From the NCBI GenBank assembly GCA_029554345.1, contig JAKPJF010000182.1:1-64000 (forward strand): a stretch of DNA of 64,000 nt, read 5' to 3'. A model generated the notes under the pieces. It was not told where the DNA came from. It made no database searches and worked only from the letters and a program-made list of their open reading frames with translations. Both the position numbers and the translations under genes were made by a program. The DNA comes from Spirochaetota bacterium (GTDB lineage Bacteria; Spirochaetota; UBA4802; JAFGJZ01). Shown here piece after piece: positions 16,927 to 26,193 of the stretch. Within the stretch, counting starts at the first letter, position 1. Each line of letters opens with the position of its first letter.

Positions 16927-19011
16927 ATGTCAGAATCGGGAATTATTGAGATATTTCAGAACGAGGCCCGTGAGATTCTTGACAATATCGAGAATGATCT
17001 TGTTGTACTTGAAGAGACAAAATCAAGTGAAGTAGTAAACAGACTTTTCAGATATTATCATACTTTAAAAGGCAGTTCCGGTATTGCTGGTTTTACATCT
17101 ATCAGCGAGTTCACTCACTCTCTGGAGTCGTGTCTTGATCTTGTCCGTTCCGGAAAAATTTCTATAACAGAAGATCTTATCAGCATTCTTCTTCAAAGTA
17201 CAGACTGGATCAGAGGAACTCTTTTTGAAGGCGGAATCGGTGAAAAGTATGATACTATTAAGAATGATATTTTCACAAGATTGGAAGTAATACGAAGCGG
17301 TGAGGCATTACCCGTTTCGGTTGTTGCAGATAAAATCAGATACTATAGAATAAAAGCCGCTTTTGCCGAGAATATTTTTGAATTCGGGATTGATCCTTTA
17401 ATTGTAATGGAAGATCTTTTTGAAAGCGGGGAAGTTGTTGAAAATTTCGTCGACAGACGAAAACTTTCAATGCTTTCCAAGCTTGATCCTGAAAAATGCT
17501 ATTTTTCTTGGCGTGTTGTTGTAAAAACCGCAAAGTCAATAGATAAGATCAAAGAGGTTTTCCTTTTCGTTTTAGATAATAATGAAATTATAATTGAAGA
17601 TATTACTTCCGAATATGTTGAAAATCTTGATGAAAAACGCGGTGAAAAAAAATTAGGCGATATTCTCGTTAATAAGGGTATTGTAACTGAAAGAGAACTT
17701 GAAGATGTTTTAAACGAACAGCAGAAAGAGAATAAAAAGATCGGCGAGATAATTGTCGAGAAAGGATTTGCCACTCCAAAAGATTTGAATACAGCTCTTG
17801 GGATTCAGGATGATATAAAGAAAAAAATCGAATCTAATACGGTTCGAGTCGATACCATGAAGCTTGATAATCTTATGAATCTACTCGGAGAGATTGTTAT
17901 AGGTCAGGCCTCTTTAAACAGAATATCTGAAGCTCTCGATGAAGAACAGGGTTACAGACTTAAAAATGCTCTTTACGGTCTTGACCGCATAACTAGAGAG
18001 TTTCAGGAACAGATTATGTCAATACGGATGATTCCGATAGGTCCGACATTTGACCAATTTAAACGTTTTGTACGTGATATGTCAAAACAGATTGGAAAAG
18101 ACATTCGTCTCGATATAAACGGCAAGGATACCGAGCTTGATAAAACAGTTATTGAACGGATAAGCGATCCTCTTAAGCATATGATTAGAAATTCCATCGA
18201 CCATGGAATTGAAACTTCCGAGGAAAGAATGAATTGCGGAAAAGATTCGCAAAGCGTAATTTCACTTAATGCTTATCATCAGGAAGGAAGTGTTTTCATC
18301 GAAATAAAAGATGACGGAAGAGGATTGAATTACGAAAAAATAAGAGCGAAAGCTATTGCAAAAAATATAATTTCGAAAGATGATGAAGTTTCGGAAGAAA
18401 AGCTGAAATCTTTTATATTCCTTCCTGCATTTTCAACATCAGATTCGGTTTCTGATCTTTCCGGTCGCGGAGTCGGAATGGATGTTGTAAAAAGCAATAT
18501 TGATGCGCTCCGCGGAACTATCGAAATTGATTCAATTAAAGGAAAAGGAACAACAGTCCGTATTAAACTTCCGCTCACTCTGGCTATTATAGACGGTATG
18601 CTTTTCAGAGTCGGCAATTCAACCTATATAGTTCCTTTGCTGTCAATTGTTGAGTCAATCCAGCCGAAAAAGGATGATGTAAAAACCATTAAAGGAAAAG
18701 GAGAAGTCGTTCTTGTAAGAGGAGAATATGTTTCATTAATACGGCTTTATGACTTTTTTTCAACATCAGCAGATCATACAAATCCATGGGAATCATTGTT
18801 GATAATAGTTGAAACCAACGGTGAACGTCTTGCGCTTATGATCGATGATCTTATCGGTCAGCAGCAGATAGTTATTAAAAGTCTGGATTCTTATATAACT
18901 CAAAGCAGCGCTATTTCGGGTGCGACAATACTCGGAGACGGTTCTGTTGCTTTGATAATTGATATTCACGGACTAATGAGCGGATTGAAGAACGAAAAGG
19001 TGATTGAATGA
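16927..19011 (+). CDS. cheA: Chemotaxis histidine kinase CheA
   Basis: 694 residues. P1 (Hpt) with phospho-acceptor His45 in YYHTLKGSSG; a P2-like region about 135-230; dimerisation P3 from about 305 (VDTMKLDNLMNLLGEIVIGQ); catalytic P4 with LKHMIRNSIDHGIE, DDGRGL and GRGVGMDVV; CheW-like P5 from about 555. Between P2 and P3, residues about 240-300 (KKLGDILVNKGIVTERELED and KKIGEIIVEKGFATPKDLNT) look like two MshEN/GspE-N-type motifs, a domain that binds cyclic di-GMP in some proteins. It phosphorylates CheY and CheB from the same operon. Stop overlaps the STAS gene by ATGA. Confidence 0.96.
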   Translation: MSESGIIEIFQNEAREILDNIENDLVVLEETKSSEVVNRLFRYYHTLKGSSGIAGFTSISEFTHSLESCLDLVRSGKISITEDLISILLQSTDWIRGTLFEGGIGEKYDTIKNDIFTRLEVIRSGEALPVSVVADKIRYYRIKAAFAENIFEFGIDPLIVMEDLFESGEVVENFVDRRKLSMLSKLDPEKCYFSWRVVVKTAKSIDKIKEVFLFVLDNNEIIIEDITSEYVENLDEKRGEKKLGDILVNKGIVTERELEDVLNEQQKENKKIGEIIVEKGFATPKDLNTALGIQDDIKKKIESNTVRVDTMKLDNLMNLLGEIVIGQASLNRISEALDEEQGYRLKNALYGLDRITREFQEQIMSIRMIPIGPTFDQFKRFVRDMSKQIGKDIRLDINGKDTELDKTVIERISDPLKHMIRNSIDHGIETSEERMNCGKDSQSVISLNAYHQEGSVFIEIKDDGRGLNYEKIRAKAIAKNIISKDDEVSEEKLKSFIFLPAFSTSDSVSDLSGRGVGMDVVKSNIDALRGTIEIDSIKGKGTTVRIKLPLTLAIIDGMLFRVGNSTYIVPLLSIVESIQPKKDDVKTIKGKGEVVLVRGEYVSLIRLYDFFSTSADHTNPWESLLIIVETNGERLALMIDDLIGQQQIVIKSLDSYITQSSAISGATILGDGSVALIIDIHGLMSGLKNEKVIE

Positions 19012-19277
19012 AAGAATTATTTTTTTCCAAAGACGCAGGTATTAAAAATATCAAACAGCTTAAAAATGATATTCTGAGCGCTATTGAAGAAGATTCCGAA
19101 GTTATTCTTAATCTTTCAAATCAGCGGAGACTTGATTTGTCCTCTGTTCAGGTCATATGTTCTGCAAGGATTGAGGCTAAACAAAGAAAGAAAATATTCA
19201 AGGTATCGGGAATGAATAATGAAATTATTAAACAATTTGAAATATGCGGGTATATGAAAAAGGGAGGAGAAAAATGA
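19008..19277 (+). CDS. STAS-domain protein in the che operon
   Basis: 89 residues with a STAS (anti-sigma antagonist-like) pattern: EEDSEVILNLSNQRRLDLSS followed by VQVICSARIEAKQRKKIFKV, with Ser residues at the position normally phosphorylated. It overlaps both cheA and cheY by ATGA, so it is made in step with them. Single STAS proteins occur in che operons of several phyla, but their role there is not settled; they may connect chemotaxis with a phosphatase or kinase switch, or act as a scaffold. Confidence 0.8.
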   Translation: MKELFFSKDAGIKNIKQLKNDILSAIEEDSEVILNLSNQRRLDLSSVQVICSARIEAKQRKKIFKVSGMNNEIIKQFEICGYMKKGGEK

Positions 19278-19645
19278 AAACAATACTTGTAATAGATGAT
19301 TCGCCTACAATCCGGGCCAGTGTGGAATTTGCTGTTAAGCCGATCGGCATGGAAGTAAAGCAGGCTGAAAACGGCAAAAAGGGGCTTGAAGCCTTCTCTT
19401 CGCTTAATTCATCAGGCGCAGAACTGGGGCTTGTAATAGTTGATGTAAACATGCCTGAAATGGATGGAATAACATTTATAAAAGAATTCCGCAAATCGGA
19501 TAAATTTACACCTGTTCTGGTTTTAACTACCGAATCAGAAGAAGACAAAATAAAAGAAGGAAAATGTGTAGGCGCCTCAGGTTGGATGATTAAACCGTTT
19601 AAACCTGCTGATTTGGTAGCCGTGGTTGAAAAACTGGTTAGATAG
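19274..19645 (+). CDS. cheY: Chemotaxis response regulator CheY
   Basis: 123-residue stand-alone receiver. Start ATG 19274 is chosen because GGGAGGAG lies 5 bases upstream and the start overlaps the STAS stop; a longer frame opens at 19244 but would overlap the STAS gene heavily. Acidic pair Asp8/Asp9 (VIDDSPTIRASVEFA), phospho-acceptor Asp57 (VDVNMPEMDG), Thr85 region (VLTTESEE) and Lys107 (MIKPFKP). It carries the signal from CheA to the flagellar switch. Confidence 0.93.
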   Translation: MKTILVIDDSPTIRASVEFAVKPIGMEVKQAENGKKGLEAFSSLNSSGAELGLVIVDVNMPEMDGITFIKEFRKSDKFTPVLVLTTESEEDKIKEGKCVGASGWMIKPFKPADLVAVVEKLVR

Positions 19646-19657
19646 GAGGAATGAGAA

Positions 19658-20149
19658 ATGGACAAGGACAATAAAGAAAAAATTTCACTTGGAGAAGAAA
19701 ATCAGTTTGTTACATTTATGATAGGATCAGAAACCTATGGCGTAGAGGTTTTAAAAGTAAAGGAAATTCTTGGCATGACAGAGATTACCCATGTGCCGAA
19801 TTCTCTTTCTTTTATGCGCGGAGTAATAAATCTTAGAGGTGCAGTTGTTCCTGTTGTAGATATGAGACTGAAGTTTCAGCTTCAGGAAAAAGAATATGAT
19901 ACCTTTACTGTTATAATAATTGTTGAAGTGCGTGAACGTCTGATCGGAATGATTGTAGATACAGTTTCTGATGTTGCGTCTATTCCTGTAAGTACCATTC
20001 AGAATACACCGCATTTTACTTCAAAAATTGAAACTGATTTTATAAAAGGGATCGGACAAATCGAATCTCTTCTTGTTATAATTCTGGATGTTGATAAAAT
20101 TCTTAATCATGAAGAATTTAAAAAAATTGAAGAAGACAAAACAGCCTGA
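19658..20149 (+). CDS. cheW: Chemotaxis coupling protein CheW
   Basis: 163 residues, all one CheW domain: FVTFMIGSETYGVEVLKVKE, then MTEITHVPNSLSFMRGVINL and RGAVVPVVDMR. CheW bridges the MCP hairpin tip and CheA P5. AGGAGG lies just upstream. The stop overlaps the following CheD start. Confidence 0.95.
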   Translation: MDKDNKEKISLGEENQFVTFMIGSETYGVEVLKVKEILGMTEITHVPNSLSFMRGVINLRGAVVPVVDMRLKFQLQEKEYDTFTVIIIVEVRERLIGMIVDTVSDVASIPVSTIQNTPHFTSKIETDFIKGIGQIESLLVIILDVDKILNHEEFKKIEEDKTA

Positions 20150-20733
20150 TGATTAAGACGGACAATTATAGAGAGGGTCTTCCTCTTTATGTCATTTATC
20201 CGGGTGAGCATTTTTTTACAGATCAAAGGTGCTATTTTAATACTGTTTCGGGCTCCTGTCTCGTGATATGTCTTTATGATCCAGATTTGAAAATAGGCGG
20301 TATGGGACATTTCATTGTTCCGGGTACTCTGGGTACGGAAGGAATTTATGCCGATGAAATCGCTGAACATGGAATATATAACATAGAACTTCTCGTTGCG
20401 AATTTTGTTAAAAGAGGTGTAGACCGGCGTTCTCTTAAAGCGAAAATATTCGGAGCCGGATATGTTTCGGGTGGAGCAGTAAGCGGAGTCGTTAAGAGTA
20501 ATATCCGTTTTATTCATGAATATCTTCAGCGTGAATCCATTGAATTAATGGCTGAAGATCTTGGCGGAAATTTCAGAAGATATCTGCTTTTTAAGCCGCA
20601 CACGGGTGAGGCTTTCCGTAAAACACTGATCAATAATGATTCCAATTCGGAGTTTGTCAGATTGGAAAAAGAATATATAGATTCGGCATTCAGAAATAAA
20701 GAAATTAAAACTAATTATTTGCTGTTTGAGTGA
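20149..20733 (+). CDS. cheD: CheD-type receptor glutamine deamidase, copy 1
   Basis: 194 residues. The CheD core (NTVSGSCLVICLYDPDLKIG then GMGHFIVPG) keeps the catalytic triad seen in CheD of Thermotoga: Thr32, Cys37 and His54. CheD deamidates receptor glutamines and can bind CheC or CheY-P; no CheC is seen in this window. About 25 residues longer at the C-terminus than copy 2 (21582), ending EYIDSAFRNKEIKTNYLLFE. Start overlaps the cheW stop (TGATG). Confidence 0.9.
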   Translation: MIKTDNYREGLPLYVIYPGEHFFTDQRCYFNTVSGSCLVICLYDPDLKIGGMGHFIVPGTLGTEGIYADEIAEHGIYNIELLVANFVKRGVDRRSLKAKIFGAGYVSGGAVSGVVKSNIRFIHEYLQRESIELMAEDLGGNFRRYLLFKPHTGEAFRKTLINNDSNSEFVRLEKEYIDSAFRNKEIKTNYLLFE

Positions 20734-20735
20734 TT

Positions 20736-21551
20736 ATGAGTTTAATTTACGAATTAACAGAAGATCAGTTTGAATTTTTAAGTGAAATTGTGTTTCGTGA
20801 AAGCAGAATCAAGCTTTCAATGAATAAAAAAGCGCTTCTTCAGTCCAGAGTGATGAGGAGAATGCGCATTCTTAATTTATCTAATTATAATGAATATATT
20901 GATTACCTGAATTCTAATTATAAAACAGAAATAGTTGAATTTATTAATGCTGTTACCACTAACAAAACTGAATTTTTCAGAGAAGGATTTCACTTCGATT
21001 ATTTAAGAGATATTGTTTTTCCGTCTTTAGAATTTTCGGATGAGATACGAATTTGGAGCGCAGGATGTTCGACTGGCGAGGAGCCGTATTCTATCGCGAT
21101 TACAGCTTGCGAATATTTTGAAGGAAGAGTTAATCCGGTAAAAATACTTGCTACAGATATTGATACAAATGTTTTATCAACAGCTTCTGAAGGAATATAT
21201 AAAGCAGATCAGGTTGCTGTAATGGAAACAGAACTGCTTAAAAAGTACTTTCTACGCGGAAAAAATGATAATAAAAATCTTTTTAAAGCTAAAGATAGTC
21301 TTAAAAAAATGATACATTTTGCAAGATTAAATCTTCTTGATGAAATATATCCGATGAAAAAAAAATTTCATGTCATTTTCTGCCGAAATGTCGTGATATA
21401 TTTTGATAAAGAAACCCAGAAAATATTATTTCAGAAGTTTTACAATTATATTGCAGATTCAGGCTATTTGTTCATCGGTCATTCTGAAAATATAACAAAT
21501 TTCAATTTACGTTTCAGTAATATCGGAAGGACTCTGTATAAAAAAGATTGA
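20736..21551 (+). CDS. cheR: Chemotaxis methyltransferase CheR
   Basis: 271 residues from ATG 20736; a GTG at 20730 overlapping the cheD stop is an alternative. All-helical N-terminal domain, then the SAM-binding domain: NKTEFFREGFHFDYL, IWSAGCSTGEEPYSIAI, ILATDIDTNVLSTA, VIFCRNVVIYF, LFIGHSE. It methylates receptor glutamates; the GFEEF tail of the MCP could dock its beta-subdomain. Confidence 0.95.
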   Translation: MSLIYELTEDQFEFLSEIVFRESRIKLSMNKKALLQSRVMRRMRILNLSNYNEYIDYLNSNYKTEIVEFINAVTTNKTEFFREGFHFDYLRDIVFPSLEFSDEIRIWSAGCSTGEEPYSIAITACEYFEGRVNPVKILATDIDTNVLSTASEGIYKADQVAVMETELLKKYFLRGKNDNKNLFKAKDSLKKMIHFARLNLLDEIYPMKKKFHVIFCRNVVIYFDKETQKILFQKFYNYIADSGYLFIGHSENITNFNLRFSNIGRTLYKKD

Positions 21552-21581
21552 ATATTTTTGAATTCGGAAGTATTGTAAAAC

Positions 21582-22100
21582 ATGCACGAAGGAAGAAAAT
21601 ACGGAAAACCCATGATGATAATTTATCCAGGGGAATTTTATGTCAGCACGAAAGACGAATATATTGCGACTGTATTAGGATCGTGTATTTCTGTTTGCCT
21701 ACATGACTCAGAAACTAGAATTTCAGGAATGAATCATTTTATGCTTCCCGGAAAAATAACCGAGAAAGACCGTTTTATCAAAGATGAAATATCTTCACGT
21801 TACGGTATCAGTGCAATAAAAAACTTAATAGAATCAATGTACCGTAACGGTGCTATGAAAAAAAATCTAAAAGCCAAAATTTTCGGCGGCGGAAATGTTA
21901 TTGATTTAAACAGACCTCAAGGTCCAGTCGCCGAAGGAAACATACGTCTTGCGAGAATAATGGTGGAACTTGAAGATATTCCGATTGTTCTTGAAGATAT
22001 AGGCGGAAAAGCAACAAGAAAGATAATAATGGAGGCTCAGACCGGCAAGGTCTTTTTAAGAAGAATGGGGAAAAATGAAAAAGGGGATGAGGACTTATGA
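21582..22100 (+). CDS. cheD: CheD-type receptor glutamine deamidase, copy 2
   Basis: 172 residues. Core ATVLGSCISVCLHDSETRIS and GMNHFMLPG with intact Thr30, Cys35 and His52. It is clearly a paralog of the gene at 20149, which lies on the other side of cheR, but diverged (for example FGGGNVIDL against FGAGYVSGG). Both copies keep the triad, so both can be deamidases. Stop overlaps cheB by ATGA. Confidence 0.9.
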   Translation: MHEGRKYGKPMMIIYPGEFYVSTKDEYIATVLGSCISVCLHDSETRISGMNHFMLPGKITEKDRFIKDEISSRYGISAIKNLIESMYRNGAMKKNLKAKIFGGGNVIDLNRPQGPVAEGNIRLARIMVELEDIPIVLEDIGGKATRKIIMEAQTGKVFLRRMGKNEKGDEDL

Positions 22101-23134
22101 GCAAAACAAAAGTTCTGATTGTAGATGATTCTGCTGTTGTAAGAAAATTTATGACAGATGCCCTTAAGGATGTTCCAGATATTGAGGTTGTCGGTACTGC
22201 AATGGATCCTTTTATAGCAGCCGATAAAATAAAGACTTTGCAGCCTGATGTTATAACGCTTGATATTGAAATGCCACGTATGGATGGGCTTACATTTCTT
22301 CAGAAACTAATGATGATTAAACCTATGCCAGTAATCATGGTGAGTTCTCTTACAGACAGAGGAGCAAGTGAAACAATACGTGCATTAGAATACGGTGCAA
22401 TTGATTTTGTCTTGAAACCAAAAGCAGAAGAAACAGGAAAGTCATGGGATGATTTCAGAGAGAGGTTAATAGAGAAAATTGAAACAGCAAAACATCTTTC
22501 AATTAAACAGCGGAAAGTTAAAGAAAGAACAGTTGTTTCAAAAGACAATGCTCAATCTCTTCTGGAAAATAGTAATTCCGTATATGTGATAGGTGCTTCA
22601 ACCGGAGGAACCGAGGTTATTGAAGAAATTCTAACCAGCATGAATTCTGATTTTCCAGGTATAGTTGTAACTCAGCACATGCCGCCTAAATTTACCGAAG
22701 CATTTGCAAACAGAATGAATTCATTCGCTGAAATATTCATAAAGGAGGCATCCGACGGTGATCGTGTAAAAAAAGGCAGTGCGCTAATCGCTCCTGGCGG
22801 TATGCAGATGCTCCTCAGAAAAGATTCTTCAGGATATTTCGTTGAAGTTAATGATGATCCGCCGAAAAATAGACATAAACCTTCCGTTGATATTCTTTTT
22901 TCATCAGCTGCAGCTGCTGCGGGAGAAAATGCAACCGGAATAATCCTTACCGGAATGGGAGCTGATGGTGCATCTGGACTTCTTGAGATGATGCAGGCGG
23001 GTGCTGATACTATAGCTCAGGATGAAGCGTCCTGTGTTGTTTTCGGTATGCCAAGAGAAGCCATCCGGCTAGGCGGAGTACAGAGAATAATGAATATTGA
23101 AAGTATAATAAGCTACATGAAGGGAAAAGAATAA
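22097..23134 (+). CDS. cheB: Chemotaxis response regulator methylesterase CheB
   Basis: 345 residues: receiver with Asp56 (TLDIEMPRMDG) and a C-terminal methylesterase with Ser168 (GASTGG), His194 (TQHMPPKFT) and Asp290 (GMGADGASG). The spacing between these three is the same as in Salmonella CheB (26 and 96). It removes methyl groups from the receptor when phosphorylated by CheA. Last gene of the operon; the stop touches the stop of a convergent STAS gene. Confidence 0.96.
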   Translation: MSKTKVLIVDDSAVVRKFMTDALKDVPDIEVVGTAMDPFIAADKIKTLQPDVITLDIEMPRMDGLTFLQKLMMIKPMPVIMVSSLTDRGASETIRALEYGAIDFVLKPKAEETGKSWDDFRERLIEKIETAKHLSIKQRKVKERTVVSKDNAQSLLENSNSVYVIGASTGGTEVIEEILTSMNSDFPGIVVTQHMPPKFTEAFANRMNSFAEIFIKEASDGDRVKKGSALIAPGGMQMLLRKDSSGYFVEVNDDPPKNRHKPSVDILFSSAAAAAGENATGIILTGMGADGASGLLEMMQAGADTIAQDEASCVVFGMPREAIRLGGVQRIMNIESIISYMKGKE

Positions 23135-23446
23135 TCATTCAGTAACTTCAGTATTTATATCAATTTCAAAAAATTGTGAAAGCATTGCATTATCAAATAT
23201 TTTTTTTAGAGAAGAATTTATAGCCGAAATCTTAAAGTCAATTTTTATATCGACCAGTTCTTTCTTCTTCCACATCATAAAGCCCATCATCTCGGAAGGA
23301 AGATAAACGGTTTTACTAAGGTCAATGCTGATACTTTTTGTACCGGATTGAATAAGAGTAATGACAGCTCTTTCGAAGTGCATTTTATCATCAAGAGTGG
23401 CTCTTTTACTGTCTACGATGATTATGTTCCCGTTAAGAATTATCAT
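23135..23446 (-). CDS. STAS-like domain protein, minus strand
   Basis: 103 residues. The core (KSISIDLSKTVYLPSEMMGF then MMWKKKELVDIKIDFKI) follows the STAS pattern with Ser at the usual phosphorylation position. It is convergent with cheB, stop to stop with no spacer, and its 5' end faces a 198-base gap before the gene at 23645. A similar protein, also alone on the minus strand, lies at 42946. Likely part of a partner-switch or regulatory circuit; target unknown. Confidence 0.65.
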   Translation of the reverse strand: MIILNGNIIIVDSKRATLDDKMHFERAVITLIQSGTKSISIDLSKTVYLPSEMMGFMMWKKKELVDIKIDFKISAINSSLKKIFDNAMLSQFFEIDINTEVTE

Positions 23447-23581
23447 TCAGCTCTCCTGTTATAGTCGAAATCAAAATCACATAATTGTCAATTAAAATTG
23501 AAACTTTATTGTTTAACCTGCGGTAACAATCATATTAATTAATGTTTATTGTTTCCCGGAAGTTGATGAATTAAAATTCGT

Positions 23582-23609
23582 TTGACTTATAGCGTATAAG
23601 TGTTAGAAT
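23582..23609 (+). promoter_or_regulatory. Sigma70-type promoter
   Basis: TTGACT (23582-23587), 16-base spacer, TAGAAT (23604-23609), 36 bases before the start of the outer-membrane protein gene at 23645. Confidence 0.6.
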
Positions 23610-23644
23610 AATCATCCGATTACATTGTCCGAGAGGGTTGTTTT

Positions 23645-24226
23645 ATGAAAAGATATTTTTTGATACTTTTGATGATTTTTCCGGTATCTGCATACTCACG
23701 TTGGAGTCTTAACCCGGAAATTGCTTATATTTCAACCGGAGATTCTCTTTCTCCTTTTATGCTTGGAGCTTCAATTGAAACAGATTTAATGAAAAATTTA
23801 TCTCTCGGATACAGGTTCGGTAAGGCTTCAGAAACCAAAAATGCGGAAACGCCTAATGAAGAAAAGATTGATTTTATGATAAACATGTTCTACGTGCAGT
23901 ACAGACATCAGATTAAAAATTTACCTCTTTACGGCTACGGTGAATTCGGAGCTGGTTATTCGAATGCAAAAGTCACTGATCGATGGAGTTCGACTGATAC
24001 AGCTTCTTATGAAAAAAAAGACCGTGGTCCTATACTTTCATTAAGAGCCGGTACTGTATATGATTTCTCTCAGAATATTTCCCTTTTTGCGGGTTTGGGA
24101 TGGCATAAGTCAATATATTCAGGAAGTCTTGATGCGACAGGAAAATCAATAAGCGGATATCAGCTGTTTTTTGGCGTAAAATTTAATATTTTCGGTTCCA
24201 ATAACGAGATGGAGTCAAGATACTGA
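23645..24226 (+). CDS. Outer-membrane beta-barrel protein
   Basis: 193 residues. Signal peptide about 1-18 (YFLILLMIFPVSAYS). The mature part alternates polar and aromatic residues in about eight strands (for example ASIETDLMKNLSLGYRFGK, INMFYVQYRHQIKNLPLYGY, GEFGAGYSNAKVTD, LSLRAGTVYDFSQNISLFAGLGW, GYQLFFGVKFNIFG), typical of OmpW/OmpX-like small barrels. No specific family recognised. It has its own promoter and no tight partner downstream. Confidence 0.7.
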   Translation: MKRYFLILLMIFPVSAYSRWSLNPEIAYISTGDSLSPFMLGASIETDLMKNLSLGYRFGKASETKNAETPNEEKIDFMINMFYVQYRHQIKNLPLYGYGEFGAGYSNAKVTDRWSSTDTASYEKKDRGPILSLRAGTVYDFSQNISLFAGLGWHKSIYSGSLDATGKSISGYQLFFGVKFNIFGSNNEMESRY

Positions 24227-24323
24227 TTTATTGATCATGGCTTATTCATCTACAGTTTTAATTTAAAATTTTCTTTACACTGCAGTCACGTTAATAATTC
24301 TGTCATTAAGCGGAGTTTTTTTA

Positions 24324-24782
24324 ATGTTAGACGGCAAATATGTTTTTTCAGATATTCTGGAAAAGAGAGTTAAGCGCGGCGGAAAAATATTTATTCTTAT
24401 AGCAATTCTAGGAGCAGTTAATTCATTTATTGTTAATTATACCGACGGTTATGCAAACCTCTTCATCGGATTGGGTTTTGTTCAATTATCAGATGGGCTC
24501 AGTCAGCATCTTAAGTATTATTATAACGGTGTACTTCCTCTTTCGATAACATTTAATATTCTGTTCATTTCAATTTTTTTAATAATTGCAGTACGTGTAA
24601 TGAACCATAGTTTCCGCTTTTTTATATTCGGTATGATTCTTTATTTCGTTGATTCCGTGATATTTCTTGCATACCTTGAAGGGAAAAGCTTTTTCTTTCA
24701 TATGCTGATAATGTCATTTCTCCTATATTATGGTTTTTGGCTTTTTCAATTGAAAAGAAAGGAAAAAGAAATTACAAAATGA
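24324..24782 (+). CDS. Membrane protein upstream of bioB
   Basis: 152 residues with about four helices (GKIFILIAILGAVNSFIVNY, LPLSITFNILFISIFLIIAV, FFIFGMILYFVDSVIFLAYL, FFFHMLIMSFLLYYGFWLFQL) and a charged KRKEKEITK tail. No family recognised. Its stop overlaps the bioB start (ATGA), so it is co-translated with bioB. A biotin-related transport or salvage role is possible by position alone; the sequence does not show it. Confidence 0.6.
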   Translation: MLDGKYVFSDILEKRVKRGGKIFILIAILGAVNSFIVNYTDGYANLFIGLGFVQLSDGLSQHLKYYYNGVLPLSITFNILFISIFLIIAVRVMNHSFRFFIFGMILYFVDSVIFLAYLEGKSFFFHMLIMSFLLYYGFWLFQLKRKEKEITK

Positions 24783-25762
24783 GCAATTCTTCTATCGTAA
24801 ATGAGCTTGAACTAAAAGTTATTTCAGGAGAAGAGATTAACTTTGAAGAAGCGATGGCTCTTACAAAGGAAAATTACTATTCATTAGCACGTTCTGCCGA
24901 CAGAATAAGACGTCATTTTTCCGGTAATGAAATGGTTCTTTGTTCAATAATAAATGCCAAATCCGGGAAATGCCCTGAGGATTGCCGTTATTGCGCTCAG
25001 TCTTCACATTATTCCACAAATATTAGCGAATATCCATTAATTTCTTATGAGGAAATACTTCCACAAGCTTTAAAGATGCGATCGTTAGGTGTTGAACGGT
25101 TTTCTATTGTAACAAGCGGACGCGCGCTTAATGATGAAGAATTTAAATCTGTCTGCAATATTGTATCATCTCTTGTTCGAGATACCGGAATGACTATCTG
25201 TGCTTCAATCGGTTTTATGTCAATGGAAAGAGCGGTCAAATTAAAAAACTCAGGTCTTTCTCTTTATCACCATAATCTTGAAACGAATAATTCATATTTT
25301 TCAAAAATATGTTCAACTCATTCTCATAAAGAAAAGCTGGAAACTATAAATAATATTCGATCGGCGGGCATTGAACTATGTATCGGCGGAATAATAGGTC
25401 TCGGTGAGACTTGGAGTGACCGTGCCTCATTTGCATTTGAAATTAAATCGCTTGATCCGCAATCAGTTCCAATCAATATTCTTTCTCCGATTGAAGGGAC
25501 ACCGTTATTTGGAATAAATCCTATATCTCCGGAAGACATCATCAAGACAACTTCTCTTTTTCGTTTCATCATGCCGCGGACAAATATCCGTTATGCCGGC
25601 GGAAGAATGAATCTTGGCAGTCTCCATGATCAAGGAATACTCTCCGGAATTAATGGTTTAATGATAGGTGATTTTCTGACTACTCAAGGCAGATCCGTAA
25701 ATGATGATATTTCCATGCTTGAATCAATGGGCTTTATATACAAGAGTCCTCAAGAAACCTGA
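24779..25762 (+). CDS. bioB: Biotin synthase
   Basis: 327 residues from ATG 24779. The frame is open upstream but this start overlaps the preceding stop. Radical SAM motif CPEDCRYC with Cys65, Cys69 and Cys72; [2Fe-2S] ligand regions follow (FSIVTSGR, LYHHNLETN, ICIGGIIGLGET-like segment). It inserts sulfur into dethiobiotin. No other biotin gene is in the window. Confidence 0.94.
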   Translation: MSNSSIVNELELKVISGEEINFEEAMALTKENYYSLARSADRIRRHFSGNEMVLCSIINAKSGKCPEDCRYCAQSSHYSTNISEYPLISYEEILPQALKMRSLGVERFSIVTSGRALNDEEFKSVCNIVSSLVRDTGMTICASIGFMSMERAVKLKNSGLSLYHHNLETNNSYFSKICSTHSHKEKLETINNIRSAGIELCIGGIIGLGETWSDRASFAFEIKSLDPQSVPINILSPIEGTPLFGINPISPEDIIKTTSLFRFIMPRTNIRYAGGRMNLGSLHDQGILSGINGLMIGDFLTTQGRSVNDDISMLESMGFIYKSPQET

Positions 25763-25783
25763 GAAAGCAGTATCTTAAGATAA

Positions 25784-26128
25784 TCAGGCAAGCAGAGGGC
25801 CCAGGGATGTCTTGTCAGATAGAAGATGGAGGTGAGTATGATAAACTTCCTGCATCGAACAGCCGCCGCTATTTATGATTATTCTATATCCGTCTTTTGC
25901 AAAACCCTGTAAATCGGCAATTTCTTTTGCAGCAAGAAAGAGATCGGCGAAAATGTGTGAATTATCGGCTGTTGTTGATGATACATTTTCCGTATGGGTT
26001 CTATGAATGAGGAGAAGATGTACTGCAGCCTGCGGACGTATGTCTTTAAAAGCTACGACATTGGCATTCTCGTAAACTATTTCTGATTTTATTTCTTTTG
26101 AAGCAATTTTGCAGAATAAGCAGTCCAT
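25784..26128 (-). CDS. HIT-family protein (Hint/PKCI type)
   Basis: 114 residues. FCKIASKEIKSEIVYEN at the start, AFKDIRPQAAVHLLLIHRTH, and the histidine triad HTHLHLL near the end with NSGGCSMQEVYH before it. HIT proteins of this type hydrolyse purine nucleoside phosphoramidates and AMP conjugates. The N-terminal Cys pair of many HINT proteins is partly kept (CLFC). Convergent with bioB, divergent from 26194. Confidence 0.88.
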   Translation of the reverse strand: MDCLFCKIASKEIKSEIVYENANVVAFKDIRPQAAVHLLLIHRTHTENVSSTTADNSHIFADLFLAAKEIADLQGFAKDGYRIIINSGGCSMQEVYHTHLHLLSDKTSLGPLLA

Positions 26129-26193
26129 GAATCCTCCGAAAAAATAATTGCCAAAATAAGCCGAGTTAGATTGAATCCAATAAAAGGGTTGTT

